47,530 bases of DNA from Pseudomonas lactucae (GTDB taxonomy: Bacteria; Pseudomonadota; Gammaproteobacteria; Pseudomonadales; Pseudomonadaceae), in the NCBI RefSeq assembly GCF_016937615.1, contig NZ_JAFHKI010000025.1, positions 1-47,530 of the forward strand. Direction: 5' to 3'. The notes beneath the pieces were generated by a model. That model saw only the letters and a list, made by a program, of their open reading frames with translations, made no database searches and was not told the origin of the DNA. Position numbers and translations under genes: made by a program. Below are positions 17,924 through 26,117 of the stretch, one piece after another. Each line of letters starts with the position of its first letter. The stretch's first letter is position 1.

Positions 17924-19560
17924 GCCGCCGCACCACCCTACTGCTCCTGCTGGCGTTATCGGCGGGCCACGCCCAGGCGGCAAGCCTGGTCGCCAGCGTC
18001 GACCGCAGCCGCCTCAATTCCGGCGAAACGGTCGAACTGACGGTGGAATCGAGCGATGTGACTCAGTTCGGCAAACCGGACCTGTCACCGCTGGATGCGC
18101 AGTTCGAAGTCAGCGGCACGCGCCAGATCAACCAGCTCACCACCCTGGGCGGCGACAACCACGCCACCACCCGCTGGATCATCACCCTGCTGCCCAAGGA
18201 AAACGGCACCGTGGTCATCCCGCCCCTGCAAGTGGGCGATTACCAGACCCAGCCCATCAGCCTGCAGGTGCTGGAAACCGCCAGCCAGAACACCAGCGCC
18301 GAACTGGCGCCGGTATTTATCGAAGCCACTCTTGACCAGCCCACTGTGTACGTGCAGGCCCAAGTGCTGTTGACCGTGCGCGTGTACCACTCGGTGTCGC
18401 TGTACGACGACAGCAGACTCACGCCGCTGCAGATTCCCGATGCGCGCGTGGAACAACTGGGCGAGTCGCGCACCTACGAAAAAGTCATCAACAGCATCCG
18501 CCATGGCGTGATCGAAACCCGCTACGCGATCTACCCGCAGCACAGCGGCAGCGTGACGATCCCGGCACAGACGTTCAGCGCAACGCTGGTGGAGTCGCGC
18601 CCGCCGCAGGAAAACACCCTGCAAGGCACCAAGCCCGGCAAGTTGATCCACGTCAGCTCAGCGCCACTCACATTGACGGTCAAGCCCAAGCCCGAGCGGT
18701 ATCCGGCCGACGCGCCCTGGTTGCCGGCGCGCAGCCTGACCCTCACCGAGGGCTGGAACCCGGAGCCTGAGCACGTACAGGTGGGCGACTCGCTGACCCG
18801 CAGCCTCACGATCAAGGCCGAGGGTTTGTCCAGCGCCCAGTTGCCGGCGCTGCCCAGTACGGACATCAACGGCCTGCGCCGCTACCCGGACCAGCCGGTG
18901 CTCGGCAACCAGACCAGTGACCGCGGCCTGATCGGCAGCCGCGAAGACCGCGAGGCACTGGTGCCCAACCGCGTCGGCGCACTCGAACTGCCACCGGTGG
19001 AAGTGCTGTGGTGGAACACCCACGAGGATCACCTCGAACGCACCAGCCTGCCGGCCCGCACCCTGCAAGTGGCCAACAACCCCAGCCTGGTGGTCGACAC
19101 GCCGGCCACGCCCACCATCATTACCGCACCGGATGACAGCCGCCTGTGGCTGTGGCAACTGAGCACCGTGCTGCTGGCCTGCACCACCCTGCTCGGCTTC
19201 GGCCTGTGGTGGCGCGCCCGCCGACAACCGGCGGTACAGCGCGCCACGCAAACCGGCCCCAGCCCACGCACCCTGCTCGATGACCTCAAGCGCGCGACCC
19301 AGGCCAACGACCCCCACGCCACCCGCCAGGCCCTCGACGCCTGGGCCCGCCAGCAACCAGAAACCCTGGCGGACATGGCGGCGCGGTTCGTGCCGTTGTC
19401 GGATGCGTTGGATGGCTTGAATGGCGCGTTGTACAGCGAGAGTGGCCAATACTGGTTGGGCGAGGAACTGTGGCGCGCGATCAAGGCCATTCCAATGGCT
19501 GAGCGCGAGCAAGACCCGGCGATGGATAGCACCAGCTTGCCGCCGCTGTATCCCAAATAA
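17920..19560 (+). CDS. BatD-family protein (oxygen-tolerance type)
   Basis: A 546-residue exported, membrane-anchored protein. A signal peptide (TLLLLLALSAGHAQA) is followed by the BatD beta-rich domain (SLVASVDRSRLNSGETVELT at the mature start) and repeated Ig-like segments. A single transmembrane helix (LWLWQLSTVLLACTTLLGFGLWW, about residues 405-427) leads to a cytoplasmic tail. This is the last gene of the coupled operon, and its start overlaps the VWA/TPR stop as ATGA. BatD proteins were named for aerotolerance in Bacteroides; the role in pseudomonads is not settled. A REP sequence follows the gene. Confidence 0.94.
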   Translation: MSRRTTLLLLLALSAGHAQAASLVASVDRSRLNSGETVELTVESSDVTQFGKPDLSPLDAQFEVSGTRQINQLTTLGGDNHATTRWIITLLPKENGTVVIPPLQVGDYQTQPISLQVLETASQNTSAELAPVFIEATLDQPTVYVQAQVLLTVRVYHSVSLYDDSRLTPLQIPDARVEQLGESRTYEKVINSIRHGVIETRYAIYPQHSGSVTIPAQTFSATLVESRPPQENTLQGTKPGKLIHVSSAPLTLTVKPKPERYPADAPWLPARSLTLTEGWNPEPEHVQVGDSLTRSLTIKAEGLSSAQLPALPSTDINGLRRYPDQPVLGNQTSDRGLIGSREDREALVPNRVGALELPPVEVLWWNTHEDHLERTSLPARTLQVANNPSLVVDTPATPTIITAPDDSRLWLWQLSTVLLACTTLLGFGLWWRARRQPAVQRATQTGPSPRTLLDDLKRATQANDPHATRQALDAWARQQPETLADMAARFVPLSDALDGLNGALYSESGQYWLGEELWRAIKAIPMAEREQDPAMDSTSLPPLYPK

Positions 19561-19592
19561 TCCCCTGCATCCCAGACACACCACAAATCAAA

Positions 19593-19618
19593 ATGTGGGA
19601 TGGGGCTTGCTCCCGATA
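19593..19618 (+). repeat. Single REP sequence
   Basis: TGTGGGATGGGGCTTGCTCCCGATA is a slightly decayed copy of the REP core. No inverted partner follows within 100 nt, so this is a solitary REP rather than a REPIN. Confidence 0.75.
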
Positions 19619-19667
19619 TAGGCGTGTCAGCCCGCACGCCTGTAACTGACACTCCCTTGCACTTCAC

Positions 19668-19698
19668 GACCGCTGGTCGCCACTGTCATTTCTCACAG
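19668..19698 (+). promoter_or_regulatory. Double-palindrome element, copy B (upstream of the Ig/propeller gene)
   Basis: GACC-GCT-GGTC is followed by CTGT-N8-ACAG, matching copy A at 9863-9893 in 26 of 31 positions with no gaps. It ends 88 nt before the start codon of the Ig/propeller gene. Conservation of both palindromes at the same spacing suggests a shared regulator for the two exoprotein-like genes. Confidence 0.6.
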
Positions 19699-19786
19699 CT
19701 AGACGCTGCTTCCGAGCAGGTGTGTGATTCCTCTTGCCCCAACGCACCACAACACTGTGCGTTCCCCTCAGCCAGGAGCTCTCATC

Positions 19787-22700
19787 ATGCCCACGCGTCC
19801 CTCCGACAGCGATTCAATTCCAATCAGCGCTCATGAGTACGGGTCATGCAGCCTTCTGCCGCAACGCGCTGAAGACCTCGATCATCCCTACTCCGCACAT
19901 CCCGCCATTCTGCTGGGTTCCGCCCCTTATCCAGAGAACGGCGTCTATGGGCTTGGCATTCGCCACGTGCGTCCCTACGCATTGTTTGCGTTTGAGAGAT
20001 GGACGGTCCAATCGCTCCAGGACTATTACGCCATTTACCTTCAGGACCTTGTGTTTCCAGCCGCTGACGATCTTGTCGCGGACCTGGTCCTGGATCGCCA
20101 AGTCCTCGCCATACCCGAGGAACGCGTGCCCGAGGGAGAAATCTCGACCTACGGCCGGGTATTGCGGGCAGGCAGCGGCAATGAAAGCACTTCCCCTGTC
20201 CAAACCATTTTAATCAAGACCAACCGGCCTGGCGGGGTCGATAAAGACCCGGGGACCGCCTGGCATACCGGCCTGGTCATGCAGGTTGAAGGGTTTCCCG
20301 AAGGCACCAGTATCGGCGCAGGAGATGTAGCCGGGGGGATCTGGTGTCTGATTGAGCTGTACGAACACATTCGCCACAACGATGTGATCGAACTGTCCTG
20401 GGATGGCGTGTTCGTGCAGCATACCGTGAGCCCCGCCGAAGCGGCCGGCTCGGCGCCGATCCGGGTCCTGGTGCCCAAGACGACCATCGATCAGGGCGGA
20501 CAACTGGGCAAACTGACCCTGCGCTTTCGCGTGCGAGATGTGGTGGAGAATTTTTCCGGGGAAAAATATCAGTATTCCAAACCATATTTCCTGGAGGCGG
20601 AACTGGACCCGAGCCTGCTGCCGGCGCCTATTTTTCTGGTGGATGAAAATGAGCTTGAATCCCGGCAGATCGACTTTGACACTCAAAGCGAGGCGAGGTT
20701 CGAGGTGATCGCCACTACGCTTCGGCAAAAGCCAAGCCCCAGCCCTAGGCATCAGATCATCGTGACCCTGTTTGGCATACTGGCCGACGGCACCACTAAG
20801 CCCTTCGTACTGGCGCCTGTGACCGACAATAATCTGGGCTTCACGTTTGTCTCCATCGACGCCGACATCATCGCAGAACTGGTCGGTGGTTCATTTCGCG
20901 TGTCCTTCCTCTGGCAAACCGCCGGCGGCGATTCCCTCGGCCAGTCGGGCAGCGTGACGATCACCGTGGTCGGCACACCGGTTTCCATGCCGGCGCCGCA
21001 AGTCAGCCCCATTGAGTTGGGCTTAATCCCGGAGGGCGAGGACATCACCGTCACGATCCCTACCTACGAACCGCATAGCAAGAGCTGGCTGGAAACGCTG
21101 GTGATTGAATACGTACCACCGGGAGGGGGCGGTGCAGTCACGTTCAGGCAACCACAACTGGCCGGAGGTCAGGGCGGCACACGCACCGTCACCGCGGCCG
21201 AGCTGGAGCCCTTCACTCGGCGGGGCCTTCTCAACTTCTACTACGAAACCAATGACGGTGCTGCCCATATCCGGGGAGGTAGCGCACTGGGGGTTCGCAG
21301 GTCGAACATGCTGGTCGCCCAGATTGGTGACCGGACGGCCGACATGCCTGAACCGAAGTTGCAAGGCGCCATCGGCAATAACATCGACCCTACAGCGGTA
21401 CCGGGCGACGAAGTGCTGGTGACCTTTACCTACCTCGGCACCCAGGTTGACGATACCCTTTATTGGTCATGCATTGGCTCCGGCCTGAACGGCTCCGCCA
21501 GCGGCAGTATCCTCATCAACGCAGCGACCGCAGGCAAGGAATTGCCCTACCCGGTCCCGCGTCGAATTCTGGATAACAACCTCAATGGCAGCCTGCGGAT
21601 TTCCTACAGCCTGAAACGCAAAGGCCCTCCTCCGTTGGTGCTGCGTTCGGAGGTGGCAGCCTTCACCGTCGGCAGGGGCGTGCAGTTGGACCGGCCGATC
21701 ATCGACGGCGCCTCGCTGTTCCCTGATGAGCTCAACCCATTGGCCGCCTTGGACGGAGGCCGGGTGATTGTGAAATTCCGGCCTATGCTGGCCACCGATC
21801 AGATCAACGTGGACTGGTTAAGCATCGATGGGATCGGCAGCGACACCCAGCAGGTGGATGGCAACCCGGCGACTAATGAAGTCAGCGTGTTGTTCGATCC
21901 GCGCACCATCGCCCAGGGCATTCGTGATGGCGGCAACACGATCAACGTGCAGTACCACTTCAATCGCGGCCTGTTCCCGTTCAAATCAGAAAACGTACCC
22001 TTGCGGCTGTTGCCGCTGACCGGTTTGCCGACACCTGCGATCGACGGTATACCCGGGCCGATTCTTGAGCTGTCGAGGCTCAGCCCGACGGCGCGTACAC
22101 GCATACCGGTGTGGCACTTCATTCATAAAAACCAAAGAATGTGGATGACGTACGAGGGCATCGATAGCAACGGCGACGGCTGGAGCGAGGACACCTACAC
22201 CGCAAACCTGGTAACCGACGATGGGGTAACCAATGGCATCAACCCGCCGACACCCGTGGACAAACTCAAATTGCTCAAGGATGGGTCGACGCTAAAGATC
22301 AGTTTCTGGGTCAGCCTGGCGGAAAGTCTCGACAAGAACACGGCTATTTTGTTCGGTGTGCGTGAGTATATTATCCAGGCGCTGCCGGGCGTCTTGCCGC
22401 ATCCCTTTATCGGCGGCGCTTCGGGGGTGGGACCAAATGTGACCGTCGAGCCGCTGACGATTGAGCACAACACCACGGTGACCGTGGCGTTCGACGGCAT
22501 GCGAAGTACCGACCGTATTACGCTTGAATGGATATTTGCCGATTGTACCTCCCATACCGAAATCAAGAATGGTCTGGACAGCGGTACGCTTGTGTTCATC
22601 CTTACGGACGATAAAGTCCTGCATCGCAGTGTGAACAGTACGGTGATGTTGAGGTATTCGGTGGTGCCGGAGGGTGTGATTGAACCGATTCCGTCCGAGG

Positions 22701-23968
22701 TGCAGACGGTCAGGGTGAATGCGATTCCCGCGGAGGACTTGCCACAGCCACTCATCAACGGCATCGAGCCTGGCGGTACGCTAGACCTAAATACCTTTGC
22801 AGGTGATGCCACCGCAGCCGTGAAGAAATGGCCACTGAGCGCCACCGGGCAACGAGTTTGGTTGACCTGCAGCAGCCATGGTGTAGCAGATCTTAATGTG
22901 TTGACAGCTTATCCCATTACTGCGGCGGAAGCGGCGGTAGGATTAGCGAACAAAGCGGTGCTGCGTAATTGGCTGCAACATGTCAAGTCTGGGCAGATCA
23001 GCATAATGTGCAAGGTGACATTTGACGGCAGCACAGACGAGATGACGGCGGTTCCTCTTCAGCAGTCGACGTATGACGTCCGCTGGGAATTAGGGATTAT
23101 CGAGAGTATTAGTGTTGGAGAGCAGCCGCATTGGATTGCAATAACGCCCGATGGATTGATAGCTTACGTCACCAACTTCAACAGCCACACAGTATCGGTG
23201 ATTGATGTTGAGCAACGCAAAGTTATTCGTACTATTGCCGGCTTCGATCAGCCGTTTCGCATAGCCCTGAACCCAGATGGATCGCGCTTGTATGTAGGCA
23301 ATCAAGGCGCACGAACTGTTTCTGTAGTCAACACCAGTAACGATACGATCACTAATACAATTCCAGGCTTCAATTTTATACATGGACTAGCCATCAACGC
23401 GACAGGTACGCTTCTGTTTGTCAGTTGCAGTATTGACTCAATGGTATTCGTACATGATGCGATAACAGGACAACGACTGAATTCGATAAGGGTAGTCAGT
23501 GCATACGGAGTCGCAATCAACCCGGAACAAACACTGGTTTATGCTGGCGGGCCGACCCTGTTGAGTTTTATGAGCGCCGCAGGCTTCGGGAGCGTCATCG
23601 GTAGTATTCCAAACTTCAATTCCGCCTCGAATATAGCGTTCAACCCAAACAATAAACCTTATCCTCGCGGCTATGTAACGAGCTCAACTGAAGTTGTTAT
23701 TTTCAACTCCAGCACCAACACTATCGTGAAGAGACTAGCTGGATTTAATCATGCGTATGACGTGGTCATGAATCCAACCCCAAACACTGCGGAATGTTAT
23801 GTCAGTTCCGACGGAACCACACTATCTGTAATTGACACAAACAATGAAACCGTCATTCACAAGCACCTCGGCTTTCACAACCCGGCTGGCATAGCTGTCG
23901 CTCATGGCGGCCGCCTTGCTCTTGTGGCCAACCAAGCAAACAAAACAGTATCTTTCGTTGCTCTTTAA
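19787..23968 (+). CDS. Large Ig-like repeat protein with a C-terminal seven-bladed YVTN propeller
   Basis: A 1393-residue protein. After about 30 variable residues, a segment of unknown fold is followed by a series of Ig-like modules of about 100 residues each. A late module carries the Pseudomonas-type motif LDLNTFAGDATAAVKKWPLS and GQRVWLTC near residue 1000. From about residue 1100 to the end there are seven YVTN-type blades (for example HWIAITPDGLIAYVTNFNSH and FRIALNPDGSRLYVGNQGAR), each ending in a xxIxGF turn. No signal peptide is visible, so export, if any, is by a non-Sec route. The ATG at 19787 has AGGAG eight bases upstream; an earlier in-frame ATG at 19724 does not. The propeller-coding part is far more AT-rich than the rest (40 percent GC at 23341-23400 against 72 percent at 20401-20460), suggesting a fused, acquired domain. 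Confidence 0.85.
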   Translation: MPTRPSDSDSIPISAHEYGSCSLLPQRAEDLDHPYSAHPAILLGSAPYPENGVYGLGIRHVRPYALFAFERWTVQSLQDYYAIYLQDLVFPAADDLVADLVLDRQVLAIPEERVPEGEISTYGRVLRAGSGNESTSPVQTILIKTNRPGGVDKDPGTAWHTGLVMQVEGFPEGTSIGAGDVAGGIWCLIELYEHIRHNDVIELSWDGVFVQHTVSPAEAAGSAPIRVLVPKTTIDQGGQLGKLTLRFRVRDVVENFSGEKYQYSKPYFLEAELDPSLLPAPIFLVDENELESRQIDFDTQSEARFEVIATTLRQKPSPSPRHQIIVTLFGILADGTTKPFVLAPVTDNNLGFTFVSIDADIIAELVGGSFRVSFLWQTAGGDSLGQSGSVTITVVGTPVSMPAPQVSPIELGLIPEGEDITVTIPTYEPHSKSWLETLVIEYVPPGGGGAVTFRQPQLAGGQGGTRTVTAAELEPFTRRGLLNFYYETNDGAAHIRGGSALGVRRSNMLVAQIGDRTADMPEPKLQGAIGNNIDPTAVPGDEVLVTFTYLGTQVDDTLYWSCIGSGLNGSASGSILINAATAGKELPYPVPRRILDNNLNGSLRISYSLKRKGPPPLVLRSEVAAFTVGRGVQLDRPIIDGASLFPDELNPLAALDGGRVIVKFRPMLATDQINVDWLSIDGIGSDTQQVDGNPATNEVSVLFDPRTIAQGIRDGGNTINVQYHFNRGLFPFKSENVPLRLLPLTGLPTPAIDGIPGPILELSRLSPTARTRIPVWHFIHKNQRMWMTYEGIDSNGDGWSEDTYTANLVTDDGVTNGINPPTPVDKLKLLKDGSTLKISFWVSLAESLDKNTAILFGVREYIIQALPGVLPHPFIGGASGVGPNVTVEPLTIEHNTTVTVAFDGMRSTDRITLEWIFADCTSHTEIKNGLDSGTLVFILTDDKVLHRSVNSTVMLRYSVVPEGVIEPIPSEVQTVRVNAIPAEDLPQPLINGIEPGGTLDLNTFAGDATAAVKKWPLSATGQRVWLTCSSHGVADLNVLTAYPITAAEAAVGLANKAVLRNWLQHVKSGQISIMCKVTFDGSTDEMTAVPLQQSTYDVRWELGIIESISVGEQPHWIAITPDGLIAYVTNFNSHTVSVIDVEQRKVIRTIAGFDQPFRIALNPDGSRLYVGNQGARTVSVVNTSNDTITNTIPGFNFIHGLAINATGTLLFVSCSIDSMVFVHDAITGQRLNSIRVVSAYGVAINPEQTLVYAGGPTLLSFMSAAGFGSVIGSIPNFNSASNIAFNPNNKPYPRGYVTSSTEVVIFNSSTNTIVKRLAGFNHAYDVVMNPTPNTAECYVSSDGTTLSVIDTNNETVIHKHLGFHNPAGIAVAHGGRLALVANQANKTVSFVAL

Positions 23969-24020
23969 GCAGAACGGAACAACCGCAACAACCGAAATCA
24001 AGAACAACTAGGAACAACTG

Positions 24021-24084
24021 GGACCGATTTATTTAACGAACCTGCGGGAGGGAGCTTGTTCCCTCCCGCACTCGGTCCGGACCG
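24021..24084 (+). terminator. Terminator-like compound hairpin after the Ig/propeller gene
   Basis: TGCGGGAGGGA (24043-24053) and TCCCTCCCGCA (24060-24070) form an 11-bp perfect stem with a GCTTGT loop. It is enclosed by an outer pair GGACCGA/TCGGTCC (24021-24027 and 24072-24078). A perfect 12-bp palindrome, CGGTCCGGACCG, follows at 24073-24084. No T-run is present, so factor-independent termination is uncertain. The core also resembles another REP class (GGGAGGGAGCTTGTTCCC). Confidence 0.6.
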
Positions 24085-24199
24085 TCCGTTCGAAATGCAT
24101 TGTCAAAGGCCAGCAATCCAAATCCCTTTAATTTGCAGGACGTTTCCTAGACAATCCTTCGGCCTTGCGCCTGCTCACCTCACTGGCTAGCCTTCGCTC

Positions 24200-24407
24200 C
24201 GTCGCTGCATATCAGCGATCGGGTGTGGAAACCTGGGAATTAGTAGGCGTCATGATCGTATGCACACGCTCAATGGCGGCTGTACGCGGGCAGACTTCGG
24301 TCTGGCCGAGTCCTACTACTCGGTTTTCCACCCCGCGTATGGCTGCCACCTAATCTGTCGTGTGGAAACGACACAGGTGGCTCCCCCACTTAGTAGGAGC
24401 TTCACCC
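24200..24407 (+). promoter_or_regulatory. Highly structured 5-prime leader, candidate translational RNA switch
   Basis: A hairpin TCGCTG/CAGCGA (24202-24218) is followed by a 17-bp helix pairing 24274-24290 with 24332-24348 (three G-U pairs). That helix encloses two hairpins: CAGAC-UUCG-GUCUG (24291-24304) and CCGAGU-[CCUACU]-ACUCGG (24306-24323). A downstream hairpin pairs GCCACCU with AGGUGGC (24345-24351, 24375-24381) and UGUCGU with ACGACA (24356-24361, 24368-24373). Two motifs occur twice in the same order: GTGTGGAAAC (24223, 24360) and TTAGTAGG (24240, 24390). Their complements, UUCCAC (24326-24331) and the CCUACU loop (24312-24317), lie between the copies. The second TTAGTAGG contains the Shine-Dalgarno AGGAG (24395-24399) of the next gene. 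Pairing of the middle segment with the first or the second copy would free or hide the ribosome site. Confidence 0.75.
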
Positions 24408-24653
24408 ATGAACAAAATCGTCCCCGACCCACCCTATACCCCGCTCTTCGTCGTCCACGAAAACCTCAGCTTCGAAGATGCCATCGCCAGCATTTCCTCA
24501 CTACTGCGCTGCGCCACCACCACCGCTACCGAAACGGCCGAAGGCTTGACCGGCACCCAGCGCGACATGGCCTGCGCCACCGAACACCTGATCGACATGG
24601 CCCGCACCCTCGCCGACCGAGCGCTGGATTGCCTGCAACCACCCCCCAACTAA
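24408..24653 (+). CDS. Small DUF3077-like Pseudomonas protein
   Basis: 81 residues, starting MNKIVPDPPYTPLF, an N-terminus typical of a multi-copy family of small Pseudomonas proteins of the DUF3077/DUF6124 kind. The rest is predicted helical (FEDAIASISSLLRCATTTATETAE, then ACATEHLIDMARTLADRALD, given here only as short pieces). No signal peptide, membrane segment or catalytic motif is seen, and the function of the family is unknown. The ATG at 24408 has a good AGGAG eight bases upstream. This ribosome site is part of the switch-like leader described separately, so translation is probably controlled by RNA folding. A REP mosaic follows the stop codon. Confidence 0.82.
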   Translation: MNKIVPDPPYTPLFVVHENLSFEDAIASISSLLRCATTTATETAEGLTGTQRDMACATEHLIDMARTLADRALDCLQPPPN

Positions 24654-24665
24654 CGCCGCATAACC

Positions 24666-24797
24666 GTGTGGGAGGGGCGGTGCGACGATTCTGTGGTGAG
24701 GGGGCTTATCCCCCGACGGGTTCACCGCCAATCCCAGGGGCTGCTTCGCAGCCGGCGCGGGGCAAGCCGCTCAGCACAGCAAGCCCCCCTCCCACAG
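24666..24797. repeat. Mosaic of several REP-type hairpins
   Basis: It begins with a 24-nt sequence (24668-24691) identical to the minus strand of 2435-2458. It continues with a GTGGTGAGGGGGCTTATCCC-type hairpin (24693-24715) and ends with CAAGCCCCCCTCCCACA, an inverted REP end (24780-24796). At least three REP families therefore meet in about 130 nt between the DUF3077-like gene and sbcD. Confidence 0.7.
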
Positions 24798-24875
24798 TTG
24801 ACCTGTGTCGTCCAAAGCGCCGCATTCACATAACAGGTAAACTCCCTCCTTTTCATCTTCTCCACGGAGTTCGCC

Positions 24876-26117
24876 TTGCGTCTGTTCCACACCTCCGACT
24901 GGCACCTTGGCCAAAACCTGCACGGCCAGGAACGCGACTTCGAACACGCCTGTTTCCTTGAATGGCTGCTGGGCCAGCTCAAGACCCATCGTCCGGATGC
25001 GCTGCTGATCGCCGGCGATATCTTCGACACGGTCAACCCGCCGCTCAAGGCCCAGGAGCGGCTGTACGATTTCATCATCAGCGCCCACGAGCAAAACCCC
25101 GACCTGACCATGGTGATGATCGCCGGCAACCACGACTCCGGCTCGCGTATCGAATTGCCCGCGCCGTTGATGCGGCGCCTGCGCACGCATGCGCTGGGCC
25201 GCGTGCTGTGGCTGGATGATGGGCAGTTGGACGCCGAGCGCCTGCTGATCCCGTTGCCGAATGCCAAAGGCAAGATCGCCGCCTGGTGCCTGGCCTTGCC
25301 TTTCCTGCGCCCGGCGGAAGTGACCGGTGCACAGCTGGGTGACGATTACCTGCGCGGTATCGGCCAGGTGCATGAAGGGTTGATCGCCGCCGCCAACGCC
25401 AAACGCAAAAAAGGCCAGGCGCTGATTGCCATCAGCCATGCGCACATGGCGGGGGGCTCGGTGTCGGAAGACTCCGAACGCAGCCTGATCATCGGCAATG
25501 CCGAGGCGCTTCCCGCCAAACTGTTCGACAACAGTGTCGGCTATGTTGCCCTCGGCCATTTGCACAAGCCGCAAAAGGTCAATGGCGAAGAGCGCATTCG
25601 CTACAGCGGCTCGCCAATTCCGCTGTCGTTTTCCGAAATCGGCTACAAGCACCAGATTCTCGACGTGACGTTCCAGGGCCAAGCCCTGGTCAGCGTCGAA
25701 CCGCTCTTGATCCCCCGCTCGGTTAACCTGCAACGCCTGGAAGCCGCGCCCCTGGCCGATATCCTTAAACAACTGGCCGACCTGCCCGACATCGATCTGC
25801 TCGCCGAAACCCAGCGCCATCCCTGGCTGGAAGTACGGGTACGCCTCGACGAGCCGCAACCGGACCTGCGCCAGCAAATCGAAACCGCCCTGCAAGGCAA
25901 GGCCGTGCGCCTGGTGCGCATCGCCGCCGAATATGCCGGCAAACGCGGCCAGGACGAGGCTGACGACGCGCGCCTGATCGAACTCGACCAGCTCACGCCG
26001 CAGGAACTGTTCAGCCGCGCCTGGCAGGACAGCTACGGCAGCGAGGTGGATGAACAGACCTTGAAAGACTTCGCCGTGTTACTCCAGGACGTACAGCACG
26101 AGGAGGAGCAGCCATGA
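24876..26117 (+). CDS. sbcD: Exonuclease subunit SbcD (Mre11-type nuclease)
   Basis: Nuclease subunit of the SbcCD complex, which cleaves DNA hairpins and processes blocked double-strand ends; cytoplasmic. The 413 residues start MRLFHTSDWHLGQ and show the metallophosphoesterase motifs in order: DWHLGQ (metal ligands Asp8 and His10), IAGDIFD (about 48), AGNHDSG (about 84), ISHAHMAGG, and GHLHKPQ. The start is a TTG at 24876, supported by GGAG six bases upstream and by the family's conserved N-terminus beginning there. It overlaps sbcC by ATGA, so the two subunits are translationally coupled. Confidence 0.96.
   Translation: MRLFHTSDWHLGQNLHGQERDFEHACFLEWLLGQLKTHRPDALLIAGDIFDTVNPPLKAQERLYDFIISAHEQNPDLTMVMIAGNHDSGSRIELPAPLMRRLRTHALGRVLWLDDGQLDAERLLIPLPNAKGKIAAWCLALPFLRPAEVTGAQLGDDYLRGIGQVHEGLIAAANAKRKKGQALIAISHAHMAGGSVSEDSERSLIIGNAEALPAKLFDNSVGYVALGHLHKPQKVNGEERIRYSGSPIPLSFSEIGYKHQILDVTFQGQALVSVEPLLIPRSVNLQRLEAAPLADILKQLADLPDIDLLAETQRHPWLEVRVRLDEPQPDLRQQIETALQGKAVRLVRIAAEYAGKRGQDEADDARLIELDQLTPQELFSRAWQDSYGSEVDEQTLKDFAVLLQDVQHEEEQP

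Noticed and set aside
24043..24070. A strong intrinsic terminator call
   Set aside because: The stem is perfect but no T-run follows, so it is listed only as terminator-like; it may be a REP-type hairpin.
24165..24353. A short open frame inside the structured leader, and a longer one (24260-24961) crossing it
   Set aside because: The bases are explained by RNA pairing, no ribosome site precedes either frame, and the longer one runs through the DUF3077-like gene and the REP mosaic.
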